A stretch of 64,000 bases of DNA from an uncultured Prevotella sp. (GCA_900315525.1 OMZO01000001.1:1-64000); one strand, 5' to 3'. Positions 28,371-38,436 are shown, counted from the stretch's first letter. Translations and numbers: made by a program. Notes: generated by a model from the sequence alone, not told the origin.

Positions 28371-30122
28371 TTACCAACCTGGATTCTGCTGAATATTTGT
28401 CTTCCAGTATTCACCCTCGGGAATCGGATAGAGGTACATCCGCTTGTCGAAGACACGCTGCTGAGCCACCTTACGAGTGATGGTTCCATTCACAGCGACG
28501 TTGACACCATAGATAGGACGGGCCAGTGCCTGCTCTGCGCAGTTCCAGCGACGGACGTCCCAAGGACGATGCTCCTCGAAAGCTAACTCTACAGTGCGCT
28601 CCTTATGGATGAAGTTACGCATAGCTTCCTGAGAGTTCAAATCACTACGGCTGATCACATTGCCTGTGATGCCTGCACGATGGCGAATCTGGTCGAGAAT
28701 TGAACAAATTGCGGTCTTATTGGCTGCGAAATCAACTTCGTTGAGGGCTTCTGCATAGTTCAGCAGGATCTCAGCGTAGCGGATGATGGTCCACAGACGA
28801 TAGGCCGTACCACCATGATTCGACGAAAGGATGGTCTCAGGAATATACTTCCTCATGTAATAACCAGTAGGTGTTGCATTGGCATTACCCACCATGTTGT
28901 CTGCATGACCCAGAACGACATCAATAGCACGTCCGTTCCACTCCTGTCCCTGATAGAGAACGGTAGCAGCCAAACGCGGATCACGGTTAGCCCACATGGC
29001 AGCATCACTATAACCACTGGCGGGATTAACAGCTGGAGCCATTCCTGAATAAACAGGTGCACCCGTTACATCATAGTTCTGGAACGGTGAAGTACCATCA
29101 ATCATATCGTACATATCTACGAGGTTCTGGCTCGGACAGTTACCACCGTTACCACCTTCACCGATAGGTGTATCATTACTGATACCACCCCATCCGATAG
29201 TCGGGTCGTTACGATAGAAAATCGTCTCAGTATTGTCACCAGAGTACGGTGTACGGATAATAGCGTAGTAGTAGTTCTGCGCAGGTGTGTTGGCAGCTTC
29301 GCTATAAAGCTTGTAATCACCACCATAGGTATCGATGAACGCCTTAGCAGCATCAACAGCCTGTTGCCATGTCACACCACTCTCTGCAGCGTAGCGTGGA
29401 CTGGCCAGATAAAGCAGGATGCGGCTCTTCAAAGCTGCGGGGACGGCAGGGTTCAGACGACCGGCACGAGCAGACTTCTTCGACTCCTCGATGCTCAGCA
29501 TACCAGAGCCGCACTCATTCAACTCTGTCAGGATGAAGTTGATATACTCTTTCGTGGAAGGACGAGTGGTATAACCAGACAGCAGGTCACCATCGGGATC
29601 AAGTACTTCCTTGACGATGGGCACGGTTCCGTAACGGAGGAAGAGCTCCCAGTAGAACCATGCACGGAAGAAGCGAGCCTCGCTCTTCACCTGAGCCTTT
29701 TCACTGGCAAACAGCTCTTCAGTCTCATCAGCAGGTTTAGCCACCTTATCAACCTCGGCCAGTGTCATATTACACTTACGGATGCCACGGTAACGGCTCT
29801 CCCATACAGAAGTGAACTCAGCAGCACCGCCACCACCATAATAATTACCAATATTAAATGTGGTACGTGTACCACCAGTAGGAATAGCACACTCTGCCAG
29901 GTCGGTGGCAGCATCGAGCCATGAATTATTCACACGCAGGGCACCATGAAGCAAGAAGTTGTAGGTGTCATAGTGGAACTGCTGCGCATTCACCCATCCG
30001 CTGAAAGTCTTCTCCTTCGACAGGTCGTTACTCGGCTCCTTGTCGAGGAAGTCGCCGCAAGAAGTGAATCCAGTCAGAGCAGTGGCCAGTGCCAATGATG
30101 CAAATATAATAGATTTCTTCAT
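28371..30122 (-). CDS. SusD-like glycan-binding lipoprotein (arabinan-type locus, first pair)
   Basis: A 583-residue lipoprotein with lipobox ALTGFTSC followed by GDFLDKEPSNDLSKEKTFSGW. SEARFFRAWFYWELFLRYG and YAEILLNYAEALNEVDFAANKTA are the SusD TPR helices, and HKERTVELAFEEHRPWDVRRW the conserved C-terminal motif; it ends KTNIQQNPGW. It pairs with the SusC encoded 29 bases upstream. With the second pair downstream it makes a tandem SusC/SusD arrangement, which usually means one polymer gives two classes of oligosaccharide. Confidence 0.93.
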   Translation of the reverse strand: MKKSIIFASLALATALTGFTSCGDFLDKEPSNDLSKEKTFSGWVNAQQFHYDTYNFLLHGALRVNNSWLDAATDLAECAIPTGGTRTTFNIGNYYGGGGAAEFTSVWESRYRGIRKCNMTLAEVDKVAKPADETEELFASEKAQVKSEARFFRAWFYWELFLRYGTVPIVKEVLDPDGDLLSGYTTRPSTKEYINFILTELNECGSGMLSIEESKKSARAGRLNPAVPAALKSRILLYLASPRYAAESGVTWQQAVDAAKAFIDTYGGDYKLYSEAANTPAQNYYYAIIRTPYSGDNTETIFYRNDPTIGWGGISNDTPIGEGGNGGNCPSQNLVDMYDMIDGTSPFQNYDVTGAPVYSGMAPAVNPASGYSDAAMWANRDPRLAATVLYQGQEWNGRAIDVVLGHADNMVGNANATPTGYYMRKYIPETILSSNHGGTAYRLWTIIRYAEILLNYAEALNEVDFAANKTAICSILDQIRHRAGITGNVISRSDLNSQEAMRNFIHKERTVELAFEEHRPWDVRRWNCAEQALARPIYGVNVAVNGTITRKVAQQRVFDKRMYLYPIPEGEYWKTNIQQNPGW

Positions 30123-30151
30123 TGTTTCAAATCTTTAAATGGTTACTCTGT

Positions 30152-33100
30152 TTAGAATGTCACGTTCAGACCGAAGTTGACAGTCTTGCAGATCGGATAC
30201 ATGTTAGAACCATTACTCTCAGGGTCAACCAGGTCATCGAGGTGATCCCAGGTAATCAAGTTGTTCGCATTCACATAGAGACGGCACTGAGACATTCCGA
30301 TATGCTTGATCCAATTCTCGGGAAGTGTGTAGCTCAGCTCAATGTTCTTCAGACGCAGGAAGGCACCATTCTGTAAGAAGAAGGAGTTCAGACGCTGGTT
30401 GTGATCACCGTAGTTGGCATAGTGAAGCAGCGGATAGCTGGCATTGGCCAGGTTCTCGGCCTCGCTGACAGCCGGGTTCCAACGATCCAGATGGTGCTCC
30501 TTGACCTTACCACCGTTGATGAAGGCATACATAGCCTCAGCATCATAATAGCGGCTTACGTGGTCCACACCTTGGAACATTACGCTGAAACCCCAGCCCT
30601 TATAGTCAGCACCGAGTGTCAGTGCATAAGTGTTCTCTGGCACATCGCTATAGCCGATGAAGGTCTCATCACGGTCGTCGATGAAGCCGTCACCATTCAT
30701 GTCGCGGTACTTCAAGTCACCAGGCTTCAGATCCTGCATAGCGAAGGTTGATTTCGGCAGGTTACCGCCATCGATATCAGCCTGTGTTACAAAACCGTCG
30801 GCAATCAGTCCGAAGTACTGGCCAATGGCATGACCCTCACGCTTACGATAACCCGTCTTCAGAGCAGGCTCGTCCATAGCGACGATCTCATTCTTGGCAT
30901 GAGAGAAGGTAAAGCCTACGTTATAGTTGAAGTCCTTACCGATAGAGTTACGGTGATGAAGTTCGATTTCAATACCAGAGTTCTTGGTTTCACCAAGGTT
31001 GGCAGCAGCCATCGTTACACCGACCCACTGCGGACGAGTGAGATACTCTGTCAGAATGTCGTTACGCTTCTCATAGAAGAAGTCGAAGTTACCGGAGAGC
31101 AGGTTGTTCCAAAGATTGAACTCCAGACCAGCATTGTACTTGTGAGCACGCTCCCAAGTCACGCCGTAGTTAGGATACTGCTGCTCGTAGATACCCGTCT
31201 GTCCAGTTGTACCGAAATAGTAGTCGTTAGCCTGCTGAGTCCATTTCTGTTCATAGAGGAAGCGCTGACGAACGCCATTCACCTGATAGACATCGTTACC
31301 TACCTGTCCATAGCTGGCGCGCAGTTTCAGATTGGTGAGCCAGTTCTTGGTTGACTCCATGAACTTCTCGTTGGTGATACGCCAACCGAGTGAGAAAGCA
31401 GGGAAGAAACCGAAACGCTTACCGCTGACAAAGTTCTCAGAACCGTTGTAACCAGCATTGAACTCTGCATAGTAACGCTCGTCGTAGCCGTAGGTCACAC
31501 GACCAACGATACCCTGATAACGCATCGGCAGAGCTGCATTGTTACGGTAGTCATTCTGCATGTAGAGCACCATAGCCGTCACGTCGTGTACATCATTAAA
31601 TACACGTGCGTAGTTCAGCTGTGCCTCCATGTAAAGCTTGTAGATAGCATACTTATCGGCACTGTTATCGCTCGTATCAAAAGCATTGGTCATGTTAGTG
31701 TCGGTATTGTACTTATGATAGGAATCCATCAATTGATAGTTCGAATCATTGTAGTTGGCACGGTCTACCGGCTCATAGGTAGCGAAGCCGCGTGTGAAAC
31801 GGTCGCGGTGGTAGTTCTCATAGTCGAACGATACCATGGCCTTTGCAGAGAGACCTTTGGTGAGCCAGTCCATCTTATAATCAACGATGAAGTTGGTCTC
31901 ATTGATAGTGTTGTTACCCTTATAGTAACCACCGTCCGTCAAGCGACCTACGATGTTATTCTGATACTGTGCATTACCACCCCAAAGTGTCTTGGTGGTC
32001 TCACCATTTGGAATCTGATAGGAAACAGGATAAATCCAGCCTGGCTCATGATTCAACTCATAGTAAATCTCAGTCTCAGAAGCATTCGGGCCACGACGTT
32101 CCTCGAAACGAGTACCGAAGTTCACCGAGAAGGTGATATCCTTCGTCAGGAAGAAGTCGGCATTGGCACGGAAAGCATAACGGTTATAGCCCATGCTGGA
32201 AGAGTTTCCATAAGGGTCGGAACTCAGGTTCTTGAGCAATGATTTCTGATTATAATACTCCAAAGAAGCATAGTAGCGCATACGCTTGGTACCACCACGA
32301 ACACTGGCATTATAACGCTGTGCGGGGGCATAGCTCTTAAGCACCTCATCGTACCAATCCACATTCGGATACAGATAGGCATCTGCACCAGACAGCTGAC
32401 CATTCACGCTCTTCTGGAACATATCCACATCGTGCTGGCTATAAGCCTGGCCAAGACCATCGTTAGCATAAGCCTCATTCAGCAACTTCACGGTTTCGTA
32501 AGAGTTCAGGTAAGTATTCTTACGAGTCGGGCTCTGGAACTGGAAGTTGGCCGTCAGGCTGACAACCGGTTTCTGCTCCTTACCGCGCTTAGTGGTGATC
32601 AGCATTACACCGTTAGCACCACGCACACCGTAAACAGCTGTAGCAGAAGCATCCTTCAGCACAGAGATCGTCTCGATATCATCAGGAGCAATCTGAGAGA
32701 ATGAACGCTCGACACCATCCACAAGGATCAGCGGCTGAGCATCACCAGCGAAAGTAGCACGACCACGGATGTAGATCTTGGCATCATCGGCACCAGGAGC
32801 ACCAGAAGCCTGAGAGGTTACCACGCCAGGAATCTTACCAGCAATGGCTTGAGAGACGTTGGCTGCAGGCGTAGAGAGCAGATCCTTGCTCGATACCTGA
32901 GAGATGGCACCAATCACACTCTCCTTCTTCTGCTGACCATAACCTACGACCACGACTTCCTCAAGGGCTGTCTCGTCGTCGGACATTGTCACGTTAACTA
33001 CGGAACGGCCATTCACCTTCACATCCACATCCTTATAACCGATATAAGAGATATGCAGGGTGGCATTGGCACCTACCGTAATAGAATAGTTACCTTCGAA

Positions 33101-33268
33101 ATCAGTCACAGTCGCATTCTTTGTGCCAACTTCGGTAACCGTTGCACCGATGACTTCCTCACCGTGTGAATCGACTACCTTACCGGTAACCTTGCTCTGG
33201 GCGGATGCTCCTAAAGAGAGGAGCATCAACCCTGCGAGCAGGAAAAATCTGAATATCTTATTGTTCAT
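30152..33268 (-). CDS. SusC-like TonB-dependent transporter (first pair)
   Basis: A 1038-residue outer-membrane importer: signal peptide ending GASAQ, carboxypeptidase-like domain (SKVTGKVVDSHGEEVIGATVTEVG), canonical TonB box (ALEEVVVVGYGQQKKESVIG), plug (NVSQAIAGKIPGVV, QPLILVDGVERSFSQI, ISVLKDASATAVYGVRGANGVMLITTKRG), and a large barrel ending TVNFGLNVTF. The start is 14 bases from the stop of the LamG lipoprotein gene, so all five genes from 35778 down to 23251 form one operon. The substrate is inferred from nearby GH43 enzymes, not from the protein itself. Confidence 0.95.
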   Translation of the reverse strand: MNNKIFRFFLLAGLMLLSLGASAQSKVTGKVVDSHGEEVIGATVTEVGTKNATVTDFEGNYSITVGANATLHISYIGYKDVDVKVNGRSVVNVTMSDDETALEEVVVVGYGQQKKESVIGAISQVSSKDLLSTPAANVSQAIAGKIPGVVTSQASGAPGADDAKIYIRGRATFAGDAQPLILVDGVERSFSQIAPDDIETISVLKDASATAVYGVRGANGVMLITTKRGKEQKPVVSLTANFQFQSPTRKNTYLNSYETVKLLNEAYANDGLGQAYSQHDVDMFQKSVNGQLSGADAYLYPNVDWYDEVLKSYAPAQRYNASVRGGTKRMRYYASLEYYNQKSLLKNLSSDPYGNSSSMGYNRYAFRANADFFLTKDITFSVNFGTRFEERRGPNASETEIYYELNHEPGWIYPVSYQIPNGETTKTLWGGNAQYQNNIVGRLTDGGYYKGNNTINETNFIVDYKMDWLTKGLSAKAMVSFDYENYHRDRFTRGFATYEPVDRANYNDSNYQLMDSYHKYNTDTNMTNAFDTSDNSADKYAIYKLYMEAQLNYARVFNDVHDVTAMVLYMQNDYRNNAALPMRYQGIVGRVTYGYDERYYAEFNAGYNGSENFVSGKRFGFFPAFSLGWRITNEKFMESTKNWLTNLKLRASYGQVGNDVYQVNGVRQRFLYEQKWTQQANDYYFGTTGQTGIYEQQYPNYGVTWERAHKYNAGLEFNLWNNLLSGNFDFFYEKRNDILTEYLTRPQWVGVTMAAANLGETKNSGIEIELHHRNSIGKDFNYNVGFTFSHAKNEIVAMDEPALKTGYRKREGHAIGQYFGLIADGFVTQADIDGGNLPKSTFAMQDLKPGDLKYRDMNGDGFIDDRDETFIGYSDVPENTYALTLGADYKGWGFSVMFQGVDHVSRYYDAEAMYAFINGGKVKEHHLDRWNPAVSEAENLANASYPLLHYANYGDHNQRLNSFFLQNGAFLRLKNIELSYTLPENWIKHIGMSQCRLYVNANNLITWDHLDDLVDPESNGSNMYPICKTVNFGLNVTF

Positions 33269-33282
33269 ATCCTTCTAGGTTT

Positions 33283-35778
33283 TTAATTAGCTTTTTTTCC
33301 GATTTTATCGAAATATGGATAGTAAGCCGCATCCAGCATCTCAAGGTGGCATCCCTCAAGTGTGAAGTAACAACCAATCTGACCCTCGATACTGCCAACC
33401 TCCGCCGAGTATTCGGGGAAGAACTCGCCGTTAGCCTTCTTCTGCGGAGCAGAGACTCTGACTGTCGAGCCTTCATGCGATACGCCAACCCAGCACTCAG
33501 CACCGTTCATGTCGGCGGGATAGGTATCCCATACGAACGACTGGTTCAGTGTATGGTTACCTTCGATATCCCACTTAGAGCCCCAGCCCCATGCATCAGC
33601 GCGAAGAACGAAGTTCTCACTGTCACCACCGGTACTTGCACCACCATTGTTAGTGCAGATGAACACCCAGTTCTCCCAGTTAGAACCTGCACCCTTATTA
33701 TGGTTAATGAAGTGGAACACAAATGGATTAGCATTCTTTGGACCTTCCTTGAAACCGAACACATCGGTGAACTCCTGCCAGAAGCCAGAAGTATTATCAA
33801 CCTTACCAACGAAGGTACCAGGTTCATACTGCTTACCTACGAAACATTCCTCCGGATCAAGTTCCAGATAAGCCTTCTCCAAAGTGAAATACAGACCACA
33901 GGTCTCAGCCGTAGCGCCCTCATAGACAAACTGCATATTGTATGCTGTACCACTAGCAGTTGTTGTTACGGCTGTTACGGTGATTGTTCCACCCTTCCTG
34001 GTAGCAGACAGATCTACGTAGGCACCATTCATATCTGCCTTGAAGGTATCCCAATTGTAGTCACTGGTCATATTGCCTGGCGACTCGAAGCCCTGTCCCC
34101 ATGCCCATGCATCGGCACGAAGTACGAAGTACTCACTGTCACCACCTGTGCTAGGACCACCATTATTGGTACAGATCAGTACCCAGTTCTCCCAGTTATT
34201 ACCACCAGCGGTATGGTTGATGAAGCCGAAATGAGCGGTCTCACCATCTTTCAACTGCATGACGGGCTCGGAGAACACAGTCCAGAAGCCTGCATCACAA
34301 GCTGTACTACCAACAACGACGTACTCTTTGCTGCCAGCATCTTCACCGCCACCGCCTCCGGCTTTGTTGACGAGAATCTGCTGTACCTGAGCCTGTGCAA
34401 GCGCCTTATCCCAGATAGCAATGTCATCAAAGGCAAATCCGCCATCGTTATCACCCCAGTCCCAAGCCTGGTTACCACCTACACAAATGTAGCTTAAGTC
34501 GGCACCATTGTTGAAGAGACCAGTAATATTCTGTCCGTCAGCACTTGAATCAAGTATCCACTGGTTGGTAATCTCACCATCCATGTACTGTGTCACTTCA
34601 TTGGCCTTGAAGGTCACGCAATAATAGTGCCACTTGTTATCTGACAGCCAGTTATCCACAAAATTGAAGTCAGGACTAGAAGCCTCCCAAGCATTGGAAT
34701 GATAGATATTGTTCTTGCCCTCAACATTCTGTGCACTGGTGAAATCACACCAACCATTATTGTTCACCTGAACATTACCACGGCTCTGGAGTGCCAACAT
34801 CGGCGCACCATTGGTAGGATTAGGAGCTGCTGCATAAGCAGTAAAGAACGGTGCATACGTATAGTCGTTCAAACCACCTGCATTGGCAGCGTTTACCCAG
34901 AAGCCAATAGTCATCTCTTGTGATTCAGCAGAGTGTGAAAGTGCATCAGCAGGGAGCTTCAGGTAATTGGAGCGGAGTGCACCACCCACATTCTGGAACA
35001 CCGTGCCAAAGAATGGATCGCCATCCTTAGTCAAAGAACCTGCACCTACGATCTCCGCGTCACTCAGGTCTGTCTCGAAGGTTGCGACATAAACCGGAGC
35101 TGGAACAGGCACATTACCCTTCTTAATCTCAGGACGAGCGTAATCCTTCTCGTTCATCTGGTTACGGATGAAGGTGATGTCATCCACAAAGATGTCATCT
35201 GTGGCAGAGAGCGTAATGGTCTCACTCTTATCGATAGCCTCGATAATAGCAGCATTCTCTGCAGCGGTAGTACCGACTGCCTCTCCGTCAACATACAACT
35301 GGAAATTGTTAGCCCAGACCTGGAAAGCAACAAAGTGCCACTCTCCATCGGTCGTCACATCGGTTGAACCTGCAGGGCTACCCTTCAGTTTCAACTCCGC
35401 ACCACCGACGCTTAATACTGTAGCGTCAGCAACTCCCTCTGGCGTTTGAAGCCAGAAAGTAAATCCTGCACCCTTCTGCAGTTTAACATCGGTAAAAGGA
35501 CTTAGTAAAGTCATAGTACCTCCGCCTAAATGCAGAACCTGACTGTAGAGGAAGTCATCATAAACGACCTCTGCCGCTGTTGCCGAGTAGGATTGTACAT
35601 AGCCCAGTTCTTCGAGCGAAGTACTCTCATTGAAATTGAGAGTCGACAACTTCTCACGGGTCGGATAAACATCTGTTCCCGCTGCCGGGTCCATCTGTCC
35701 CCAATCCGAGCAAGATGCCAGACTGGCCAGTAGTCCAATCATACCAACAAACGCCATGAATGATTTTTTAATCTTCAT
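33283..35778 (-). CDS. LamG-domain surface lipoprotein with duplicated C-terminal module
   Basis: An 831-residue lipoprotein (lipobox LASLASC) and first gene of the operon. Two LamG/concanavalin-like domains occupy about residues 60-215 and 225-475 (GFTFWLQTPEG, GEWHFVAFQVWANNFQLYVDG; EMTIGFWVNAANAGG, DNKWHYYCVTFKANEVTQYMDG). A GGGGG linker follows near residue 478, then two tandem modules 172 residues apart sharing NWENWV-L/F-ICTNNGG and STGGDSE..FVLRADAW-A/G-WG. No catalytic residues were seen. It is probably the surface glycan-binding protein of this locus, with LamG parts as spacer or binding domains and the duplicated aromatic-rich modules binding sugar. I do not recognise the duplicated module. 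Confidence 0.8.
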   Translation of the reverse strand: MKIKKSFMAFVGMIGLLASLASCSDWGQMDPAAGTDVYPTREKLSTLNFNESTSLEELGYVQSYSATAAEVVYDDFLYSQVLHLGGGTMTLLSPFTDVKLQKGAGFTFWLQTPEGVADATVLSVGGAELKLKGSPAGSTDVTTDGEWHFVAFQVWANNFQLYVDGEAVGTTAAENAAIIEAIDKSETITLSATDDIFVDDITFIRNQMNEKDYARPEIKKGNVPVPAPVYVATFETDLSDAEIVGAGSLTKDGDPFFGTVFQNVGGALRSNYLKLPADALSHSAESQEMTIGFWVNAANAGGLNDYTYAPFFTAYAAAPNPTNGAPMLALQSRGNVQVNNNGWCDFTSAQNVEGKNNIYHSNAWEASSPDFNFVDNWLSDNKWHYYCVTFKANEVTQYMDGEITNQWILDSSADGQNITGLFNNGADLSYICVGGNQAWDWGDNDGGFAFDDIAIWDKALAQAQVQQILVNKAGGGGGEDAGSKEYVVVGSTACDAGFWTVFSEPVMQLKDGETAHFGFINHTAGGNNWENWVLICTNNGGPSTGGDSEYFVLRADAWAWGQGFESPGNMTSDYNWDTFKADMNGAYVDLSATRKGGTITVTAVTTTASGTAYNMQFVYEGATAETCGLYFTLEKAYLELDPEECFVGKQYEPGTFVGKVDNTSGFWQEFTDVFGFKEGPKNANPFVFHFINHNKGAGSNWENWVFICTNNGGASTGGDSENFVLRADAWGWGSKWDIEGNHTLNQSFVWDTYPADMNGAECWVGVSHEGSTVRVSAPQKKANGEFFPEYSAEVGSIEGQIGCYFTLEGCHLEMLDAAYYPYFDKIGKKAN

Positions 35779-35852
35779 AATGCAATTCGTTTTTTAGGTT
35801 AGAAAATTGTTAATTAGTTATATTAATTGTAGAAATTACACTTTTACGGCCA

Positions 35853-35884
35853 CAAAGATAAGGTTTTTTAATTAATTCGCCAAA
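35853..35884 (-). promoter_or_regulatory. promoter of the five-gene LamG/SusC/SusD operon
   Basis: TATCTTTG (-7) at 35860-35853 and TTTG (-33) at 35884-35881 on the minus strand, 24 bases start to start, as in strong Bacteroidetes promoters. The leader to the ATG at 35778 is about 70 bases. No regulator gene adjoins it. Confidence 0.7.
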
Positions 35885-35990
35885 TAATATAGGCACAAAA
35901 TCAATAATTCATGATAATTTTAACATATTATATATAAATAGTTAGTAGTTTGGTGCAAAAAAGGGGCAGAATGATGCTCTGCCCCTCTAC

Positions 35991-37292
35991 TTATTTCTTG
36001 GTATTGATGACGAAAACACACGCTGCACCGATCAGGAAACTGACACCTGCCACAAGCATCATGGATGACTGGTGACCGCCTACGAGTGTCAGGATGGTGC
36101 CGCCACAGATAGCAGCCACAATCTGGGGTACACAGATAGTACCATTAAACAGACCAAGGTAGGCACCCATGTGTCCGTAGCCCTGCAGGGCATTCGTGAC
36201 AAAGGTGAACGGCATGGCGAGCATAGCAGCCCATCCGCAGCCAATGAGCAGGAAGGGTACAATCTGCCCGTACATATCGGGGATAAACGGAATGAGCAGA
36301 AATCCCAGGCCTCCCAGTATCAGACTGACGCTGTAAGCCAACTTCGTATTGCTGAAGCGTGGCAGCATCGCTGCCCAAGCAACAGAGCCCAGAGCCTGGA
36401 TGGCATACAGCACACCCGTCCAGTTGGCAGCCTCCTGATAGGCATCGGTAGTAGGATCGATGGTGCCCCAGACGGTTTCTGACACAGCATCCACCACATA
36501 AGTCCACATATAAAGCATACCAGCCCAGCAGAAGAACTGTACAATGCCGACCTTCCAGAATGTGGAAGGCGCATTCTTCAGCAGGCTGATCCAATTGGCA
36601 GAGTCTTCTTTTTCTTCCGAAACGGGATTGTATTCCTTGTACTCCTGCGGATTCCACTCTTTAACCTTCATGGTGGTGTAGAGTACACAGAGGATGAGGA
36701 TGGCCGCACCACAATAGAACGACCAGATAACTGAATCAGGCACTACACCCTCTGGGGCAACGTTCTTCAGTCCGATCCAAGTGAAAACAAAGGGGAAAAG
36801 GAAACCTACCACCGAACCTGCATTACAGAGGAATGACTGAATAGAGTAGGCTTTGGCTTTCTGCTTCTCGTTGACCATATCGCCCACCAACATCTTGAAG
36901 GGCTGCATAGCCATGTTAATACTCGTATCAAGCAACATCAGGGCCACCAGTCCGAAGATCAGGGCTGCACCCACCGCCATTCCGAATGAGCCGGAATTGG
37001 GCAACAAGCACATCACTGCCACAGCCACAGCAGCTCCTATAAATAAATAAGGTACGCGACGACCAAAGCGGGTCCATGTCTTATCACTTAGTGTACCCAC
37101 AATTGGCTGTACCAGGATACCCATCAACGGGGGCAATATCCAGAAGAAGCTCAGAGAGTGAGGATCAGCACCCAGTGTGCGGAATATACGCGAGATGTTT
37201 GCACTCTGTAAGGCATAGGCTATCTGTACGCCGAAGAACCCGAAACTCAGGTTCCATAACTTCCAAAAGGAGAGATCTGGTTTTTGCTTCAT
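35991..37292 (-). CDS. SLC45/GPH-type sugar transporter, MFS
   Basis: A 433-residue inner-membrane protein with about 12 helices. The cytoplasmic loop GTLSDKTWTRFGRRVPYLF carries the D-(R/K)xGRR signature of MFS sugar porters, and NMAMQPFKMLVGDMVNEKQKAKAYSIQSF is typical of SLC45-like maltose/sucrose transporters. In Bacteroidetes, members sit in starch loci and are thought to take maltose or related sugars from periplasm to cytoplasm. It lies 33 bases downstream of the LacI-type gene on the same strand, so the two are probably one operon from the promoter at 38374-38381. Confidence 0.88.
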   Translation of the reverse strand: MKQKPDLSFWKLWNLSFGFFGVQIAYALQSANISRIFRTLGADPHSLSFFWILPPLMGILVQPIVGTLSDKTWTRFGRRVPYLFIGAAVAVAVMCLLPNSGSFGMAVGAALIFGLVALMLLDTSINMAMQPFKMLVGDMVNEKQKAKAYSIQSFLCNAGSVVGFLFPFVFTWIGLKNVAPEGVVPDSVIWSFYCGAAILILCVLYTTMKVKEWNPQEYKEYNPVSEEKEDSANWISLLKNAPSTFWKVGIVQFFCWAGMLYMWTYVVDAVSETVWGTIDPTTDAYQEAANWTGVLYAIQALGSVAWAAMLPRFSNTKLAYSVSLILGGLGFLLIPFIPDMYGQIVPFLLIGCGWAAMLAMPFTFVTNALQGYGHMGAYLGLFNGTICVPQIVAAICGGTILTLVGGHQSSMMLVAGVSFLIGAACVFVINTKK

Positions 37293-37325
37293 ATACTTTT
37301 CTGTTAAGTTTTACCAAATTTATAC

Positions 37326-38351
37326 TTATCGAGTTGTGCCACGAATGATCAGACGGGTACGGACAACACGCTTTTCAACCTTTTCCATAGGAGCCAGCCC
37401 TTCCACTTTGTCCATCAAGATCTCGGCAGCTTCCTCACCCACCCGATGACCACGCTGCTCCACAGTAGTAAGCATCGGGTCACAAGCTACTGCCCGCTGA
37501 CCATTTGTAAAGCCGCAGATAGAGATATCCTCTGGCACACGGTATCCAGCCCGCTTGACGGTGTAGAGAATACCTATGGCTGTATCATCATTGACCGCAA
37601 AAAAACCATCAGGCGGATTGTCGAGCGCCATGATTTCTGGCGTCATCACCTCCGCGTTCTCCCGATTGTCGCACACGCGGATAATCTGTTCATCTACCGA
37701 TAGCCCATGCTTCAGAAGGGCATCCTTATAACCATTATAGCGGTTCTTCGAGATCTCGAGCTGCATCGGACTGCCGTAGAAGGCTATCCGCCTGCAACCG
37801 GTCTCAATCAGATGTGTCACGGCATTATAGGCGCCCATATAGTCATCCACCACCACACGACTGGCGTTCACACCCGTACAGATACGGTCGTAGAACACCA
37901 TGGGGATTCCGGCATCGAGTAATTTCTGATAGTGGTCGTAGTTCTTCGTGTCCTTAGCCTGAGAGACGATGACGCCGCACACCTTATAACGGTGGAAGTT
38001 TTCACAGATGCGAGCCTCCCGCTCATACTGTTCACCACTGAGTGCCACCATGATACGGTAGCCACGCGTTGCCGCCGCCTCCTCGATACCCGTCAGGATA
38101 GACGAGAAATAGTAATGCGTAAACTCGGGCACGATGACACCGATGACGCGCTGGGGCATCACCCGACTATGTCGAAGAGCCTCTCCGATGGCATTGGGAA
38201 AGAAGTTATGCTCACGGGCATACTGCTGGATGGCCCGTCGTCGCTCCTCGCTGATACGAGGCGAATCCTTAAGGGCACGAGACACCGTCGCTACAGAAAT
38301 TCCGAACTCCCGAGCGATATCCTTCATTGTCATTGGCGCTTTCTCGTCCAT
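37326..38351 (-). CDS. LacI-family transcriptional regulator of the starch locus
   Basis: A 341-residue DNA-binding protein. The N-terminal helix-turn-helix and hinge read MKDIAREFGISVATVSRALKDSPRISEERRRAIQ; the periplasmic-binding-like domain begins at VIGVIVPEFTHYYFSSILTGIE and shows the GFFAVNDDTAIGIL and PEDISICGFTNGQ segments. It should sense a sugar such as a maltodextrin and act on palindromes of the TGCAAACGTTTGCA type at 38437-38450 and 49425-49438. Spacing relative to the core promoters suggests activation of susC and the amylase gene, or control of both divergent units. It is followed by the sugar transporter gene. Confidence 0.92.
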   Translation of the reverse strand: MDEKAPMTMKDIAREFGISVATVSRALKDSPRISEERRRAIQQYAREHNFFPNAIGEALRHSRVMPQRVIGVIVPEFTHYYFSSILTGIEEAAATRGYRIMVALSGEQYEREARICENFHRYKVCGVIVSQAKDTKNYDHYQKLLDAGIPMVFYDRICTGVNASRVVVDDYMGAYNAVTHLIETGCRRIAFYGSPMQLEISKNRYNGYKDALLKHGLSVDEQIIRVCDNRENAEVMTPEIMALDNPPDGFFAVNDDTAIGILYTVKRAGYRVPEDISICGFTNGQRAVACDPMLTTVEQRGHRVGEEAAEILMDKVEGLAPMEKVEKRVVRTRLIIRGTTR

Positions 38352-38373
38352 CAGCTTTTAACTATCGGTGATG

Positions 38374-38404
38374 CAAAGATACAAAAAACCTTTAGATATA
38401 CAAA
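38374..38404 (-). promoter_or_regulatory. promoter of the LacI-type regulator/transporter operon
   Basis: TATCTTTG (-7) at 38381-38374 and TTTG (-33) at 38404-38401 on the minus strand, 23 bases start to start. Unlike the divergent susC promoter it has both elements. Confidence 0.65.
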
Positions 38405-38436
38405 TATTCCCACCTATTATTATTGATATATGTCAA

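Noticed and set aside
34310..34350. Possible frameshift at the glycine run in the LamG lipoprotein
   Set aside because: The frame is open and domains on both sides are in the same frame; a pentaglycine linker explains it.
33346..34497. 383-codon open frame on the plus strand within the LamG lipoprotein gene
   Set aside because: It is antisense to a gene with strong domain content; its translation is low-complexity, rich in Cys, Thr and Ile, with no recognisable motif.
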